This document shows, piece after piece, positions 61,526 through 64,000 of a stretch of DNA of 64,000 nucleotides. Numbering within the stretch: position 1 is the stretch's first letter; each line of letters begins with the position of its first letter. The translations under genes were made by a program, and so were the position numbers. Under the pieces are notes generated by a model, which was not told where the DNA came from, ran no database searches, and saw only the letters and a list, made by a program, of their open reading frames with translations. The DNA lies in NCBI GenBank assembly GCA_028689775.1, contig JAQVCM010000006.1, positions 1 through 64,000 on the forward strand, in the 5' to 3' direction. The DNA comes from Crocinitomicaceae bacterium (GTDB taxonomy: Bacteria > Bacteroidota > Bacteroidia > Flavobacteriales_D > Crocinitomicaceae).

Positions 61526-64000
61526 TTACTCAGAAACATCTTCTTTATTTAATTTTTCTAATCCTTCATTCCTAATTTTGGTGTTTTTTTCTTTGCTTAG
61601 GTCAACTCTATTTTTTGCTGATTTAGGAGAACTGTATACCGCTCCCCAATGACTATCTTCTAGTTTTAAATCGTCCCCTTGAGCTTCACGTACTTTATTT
61701 TCAAACATATTAGATTTTTTCTCAGACCAATTTAATCCTGTACCTCTGGCATTAGTATATTCATCATAATAATCGGAGGTAACATCAACTTCATTATTAT
61801 ACCAGTCGATAGCATGGCTCATTTCATTTGCTACCGTATAAAGTGTATTGTTTTGAATTAACTCATATGTTTCTGTCCCATCATCGTAAGTAATTTTATT
61901 TTGACCAGGAACAACAATACTCTCCAGTTGTTCGGCTGACGCAATTCCAATATTAGATACGCTCTTGTTGTTAGGCATGTGAAAGCCAAATTCACCGCTG
62001 TCACTTACATCATTAATTCGAAGCGTTCTATTCTTATCTTTCTCTAACTTTTCAATCATGCTTCTTGTTTTTGGGTCAACACTTGCTTTGATTGTTTTGA
62101 TATGGGCTTTCATTTCTTTTCGAAATTTTTTATCACCAACATAAATTATTTTGTCTCCCAATTGATCAACAAATATTATAGGATTATTATCTAATGCACA
62201 ATATGGACTTTGCCACGGTAATTCTTTTACTTTGGGATCAACACTCAGCCATCGAGATAATCGAGAATCATATTGCCTAAAAAAAGTAGTGTGTGAGTTT
62301 CCACGTCCTTTTACTTCATCATCCTTTTCCATCGAGTTAAACCCATAACGATACCCACCATCAACCTCAAAACTTCTCCCACTCAAAGTAACCCCAAATG
62401 GCGAATAATCCTGCGCAACCCTAACATCAGCTAGCATTCCTACAAGTTCTTCATATTCAAAACTCGGAATTGGTTTATCAGAAATCACACTCAAAACATT
62501 GCCTAAATGGTTGCTAAGTTCATACGTTCTTTTTCCGATTTCGTATTTTACGCTTTTCATCGAGTAATTCGGATTATGCAAAGCCAACATGTCGATGTCC
62601 GTACTTCGCACACCAACCCTCGTACTTCCATAAATAGAACGATCCTTGAGTTTAAGATAAACTTCGGAATTTGTATAATCTATTTCTTTATCATAAGTTG
62701 CCATCACATTTCCAGTAGCGTCAAGTACATAATAAGTCGATTTTTCAAGGTTAAACTGATCGTCGAAGATGTGTTTGGCAATTCGGTTGCCTAGTGCATC
62801 ATAGTCAAAGATAATATTTTTTTGGTTTGGAATACTACCTCCACGCAAAATTACTTTCACTTTTCCGTCCACGCGCCATTGGATGTCTTCAATGTTTTCT
62901 TGTGAGTCGCTGATCAATCTGCCTTCGGGGTCATACTGGTATTCAGAATAATCGATGTCATCTGAAAACTTTGAAAAGCCAACCGACTGGTCTTCAACCG
63001 AAGTCAATCGGTTTCTTCCGCTTTCGTATTGGTAGTGAAGATCATCCACTTGTTCTTGATTTTCGTCATAACGGCTTTGGTTCAGGATGTTGCCATTGGC
63101 ATCATATACAAAACTGTTGTCATACATAGCGTTTCCTGCGGGCTGCCACTCGTACTTAGCTTTATCGTAGGCATCTACATTACTCATACTGTATTTTATC
63201 CTGTTGAGCTGGTCGTAGCGGTATGCATTTCCAAGTACGAGGGCACTTCGTGTCGTTGGATTGGTGATGGTGGTGACCATTCTTGCAATGTTACCGTTGT
63301 AGAGGTCACTGCTGTTTTGATTTAAAAAGCTTTCCAAAGGCTGCGCTGCAAAAGGCATTCTGGGGGTGCTTTGGTAATTGGTGTTGATGGGAAAATAATC
63401 CTTTCCAAAATAATGCAGTCCGTAGGAATACACGTCTTTGGCAAATTCAGTTTGGACGCCATCCTTTTTGTAGCTTCTTTCGGTGGAAAGATCTGTGGAA
63501 TTCACCCCTTTCAACCAACCTTGAATGGTGTAGATGTAATCGATTCCTTGCACGTTTTGTCCTCCAAGTTCCGTTCTAGCCAGCGGTCCGTGTTGGTAAT
63601 AACTGTACGTTGCATCCTTGTGCCAATAAGGCGTCAATGCAGGTTCACCTTTAAGTGAAGCGCGTCCGTATTGGTCGGAAGTCAGCGGCGTCGTTTCGGT
63701 GGTAAACACTTCTCTGATTCGGTTGTCGGCATCGTAGCTGTAGACGTGATGAAACTGGTCGGCTTTTCCGTGTTGGTAACTCACCCGATTTACGTTTCCA
63801 GAAACCAAGTCAAAGCTGTAATCCATTCGCTTGATTTCTTGTCCATCCATCTCCGGGTCTTCCACCACCATCTTGCGGTTTTCTTGCAGCAGGGTTTTCA
63901 CATTTCCGTGAATGTCGTAATTGTAATGGGTCGCGTGGTCGAAGGTTTCATCATTGTTGTCATACACTTCTTCGTAGGTAACATGTACAATGCGTTTTCG
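61526..64000 (-). CDS. Long Rhs protein, C-terminal part, metallopeptidase-like tip
   Basis: At least 824 residues are visible and the frame stays open to the window end, so the start is outside. YD/RHS repeats fill the first 500 residues (YNYDIHGNVKTLLQEN, YSYDADNRIREVF, FVYDANGNILNQSRYD). The Rhs core ends in FFRQYDSRLSRWLSVDPKVK, then SPYCALDNNPIIFVDQLGD. The tip of about 190 residues has TVANEMSHAIDWYNN and KKSNMFENKVREAQGDD, like metallopeptidase toxins that carry HExxH and a downstream Glu, but with Asn in place of the first His. A candidate immunity gene follows 17 bp later. Confidence 0.88.
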   Translation of the reverse strand, partial: RKRIVHVTYEEVYDNNDETFDHATHYNYDIHGNVKTLLQENRKMVVEDPEMDGQEIKRMDYSFDLVSGNVNRVSYQHGKADQFHHVYSYDADNRIREVFTTETTPLTSDQYGRASLKGEPALTPYWHKDATYSYYQHGPLARTELGGQNVQGIDYIYTIQGWLKGVNSTDLSTERSYKKDGVQTEFAKDVYSYGLHYFGKDYFPINTNYQSTPRMPFAAQPLESFLNQNSSDLYNGNIARMVTTITNPTTRSALVLGNAYRYDQLNRIKYSMSNVDAYDKAKYEWQPAGNAMYDNSFVYDANGNILNQSRYDENQEQVDDLHYQYESGRNRLTSVEDQSVGFSKFSDDIDYSEYQYDPEGRLISDSQENIEDIQWRVDGKVKVILRGGSIPNQKNIIFDYDALGNRIAKHIFDDQFNLEKSTYYVLDATGNVMATYDKEIDYTNSEVYLKLKDRSIYGSTRVGVRSTDIDMLALHNPNYSMKSVKYEIGKRTYELSNHLGNVLSVISDKPIPSFEYEELVGMLADVRVAQDYSPFGVTLSGRSFEVDGGYRYGFNSMEKDDEVKGRGNSHTTFFRQYDSRLSRWLSVDPKVKELPWQSPYCALDNNPIIFVDQLGDKIIYVGDKKFRKEMKAHIKTIKASVDPKTRSMIEKLEKDKNRTLRINDVSDSGEFGFHMPNNKSVSNIGIASAEQLESIVVPGQNKITYDDGTETYELIQNNTLYTVANEMSHAIDWYNNEVDVTSDYYDEYTNARGTGLNWSEKKSNMFENKVREAQGDDLKLEDSHWGAVYSSPKSAKNRVDLSKEKNTKIRNEGLEKLNKEDVSE

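Overview
The window looks like a chromosomal contig end from a Bacteroidota bacterium, most likely a Flavobacteriales relative (I infer Crocinitomicaceae/Fluviicola-like, but cannot test that). The grounds are low GC, type IX secretion sorting domains (a type A tail and a gliding-associated type B tail), a DUF1573 protein, a bacillithiol gene (bshA), the family-typical block rsfS-ftsH-cdsA-psd divergent from birA, and many copies of the Bacteroidota -7 promoter motif TAnnTTTG close to start codons. No rRNA, tRNA or CRISPR array was seen.

Layout. 1-2.8 kb is accessory: the N-terminal part of a phospholipase-D/SNF2-type helicase gene whose visible 3' end is an exact 127-bp copy of the ftsH tail (probably an assembly join), a cassette-like gene for a membrane coiled-coil protein between inverted repeats, and a 208-bp MITE. 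2.8-9.8 kb is core: phospholipid synthesis (psd, cdsA), FtsH, ribosome silencing, biotin ligase, pyrE and a Nudix gene. 9.9-20 kb holds small secreted proteins, a HigBA-type pair with a frameshifted toxin, an SDR, a GH3/beta-lactamase fusion, bshA, and a DUF4143 ATPase with a 23-bp tandem repeat upstream. 20-31 kb holds a thiolase, a solitary IS200/RAYT-like transposase beside palindromic repeats, a DEAD helicase, a second MITE copy, a radC-wecB-DUF7033-GSCFA surface-carbohydrate cluster, and the operon holA-rsmE-DUF4159. 31-48.9 kb is housekeeping and cell-surface genes: LolA, thioesterase, amino acid permease, two T9SS cargo proteins (one of about 1250 residues with about a dozen PKD domains), a RecD-like helicase, and a LemA/TPM/DUF4403 cluster. 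48.9-50.2 kb is a non-coding array of six 159-bp units, three of them enlarged by a 122-bp hairpin segment. 50.2-55.5 kb returns to core genes (cdd, mtaB, cysteine desulfurase, glycosyltransferase).

The most striking part is 55.9-64 kb, a polymorphic-toxin island read on the minus strand. A long Rhs gene (running off the window end) with a metallopeptidase-like tip and a candidate immunity gene is followed downstream by two orphan modules. Each orphan repeats about 400 bp of the Rhs core, then has its own toxin tip and candidate immunity gene. The core protein of the two orphans is identical while their DNA differs at about 22 sites, all synonymous. One tip resembles SleB-type wall hydrolases and is paired with a lipoprotein. 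The other orphan is split by an in-frame TGA. A related repeat of 85-120 bp lies directly behind two of the immunity genes. I interpret this as a toxin-tip cassette array that can recombine into the full-length gene.
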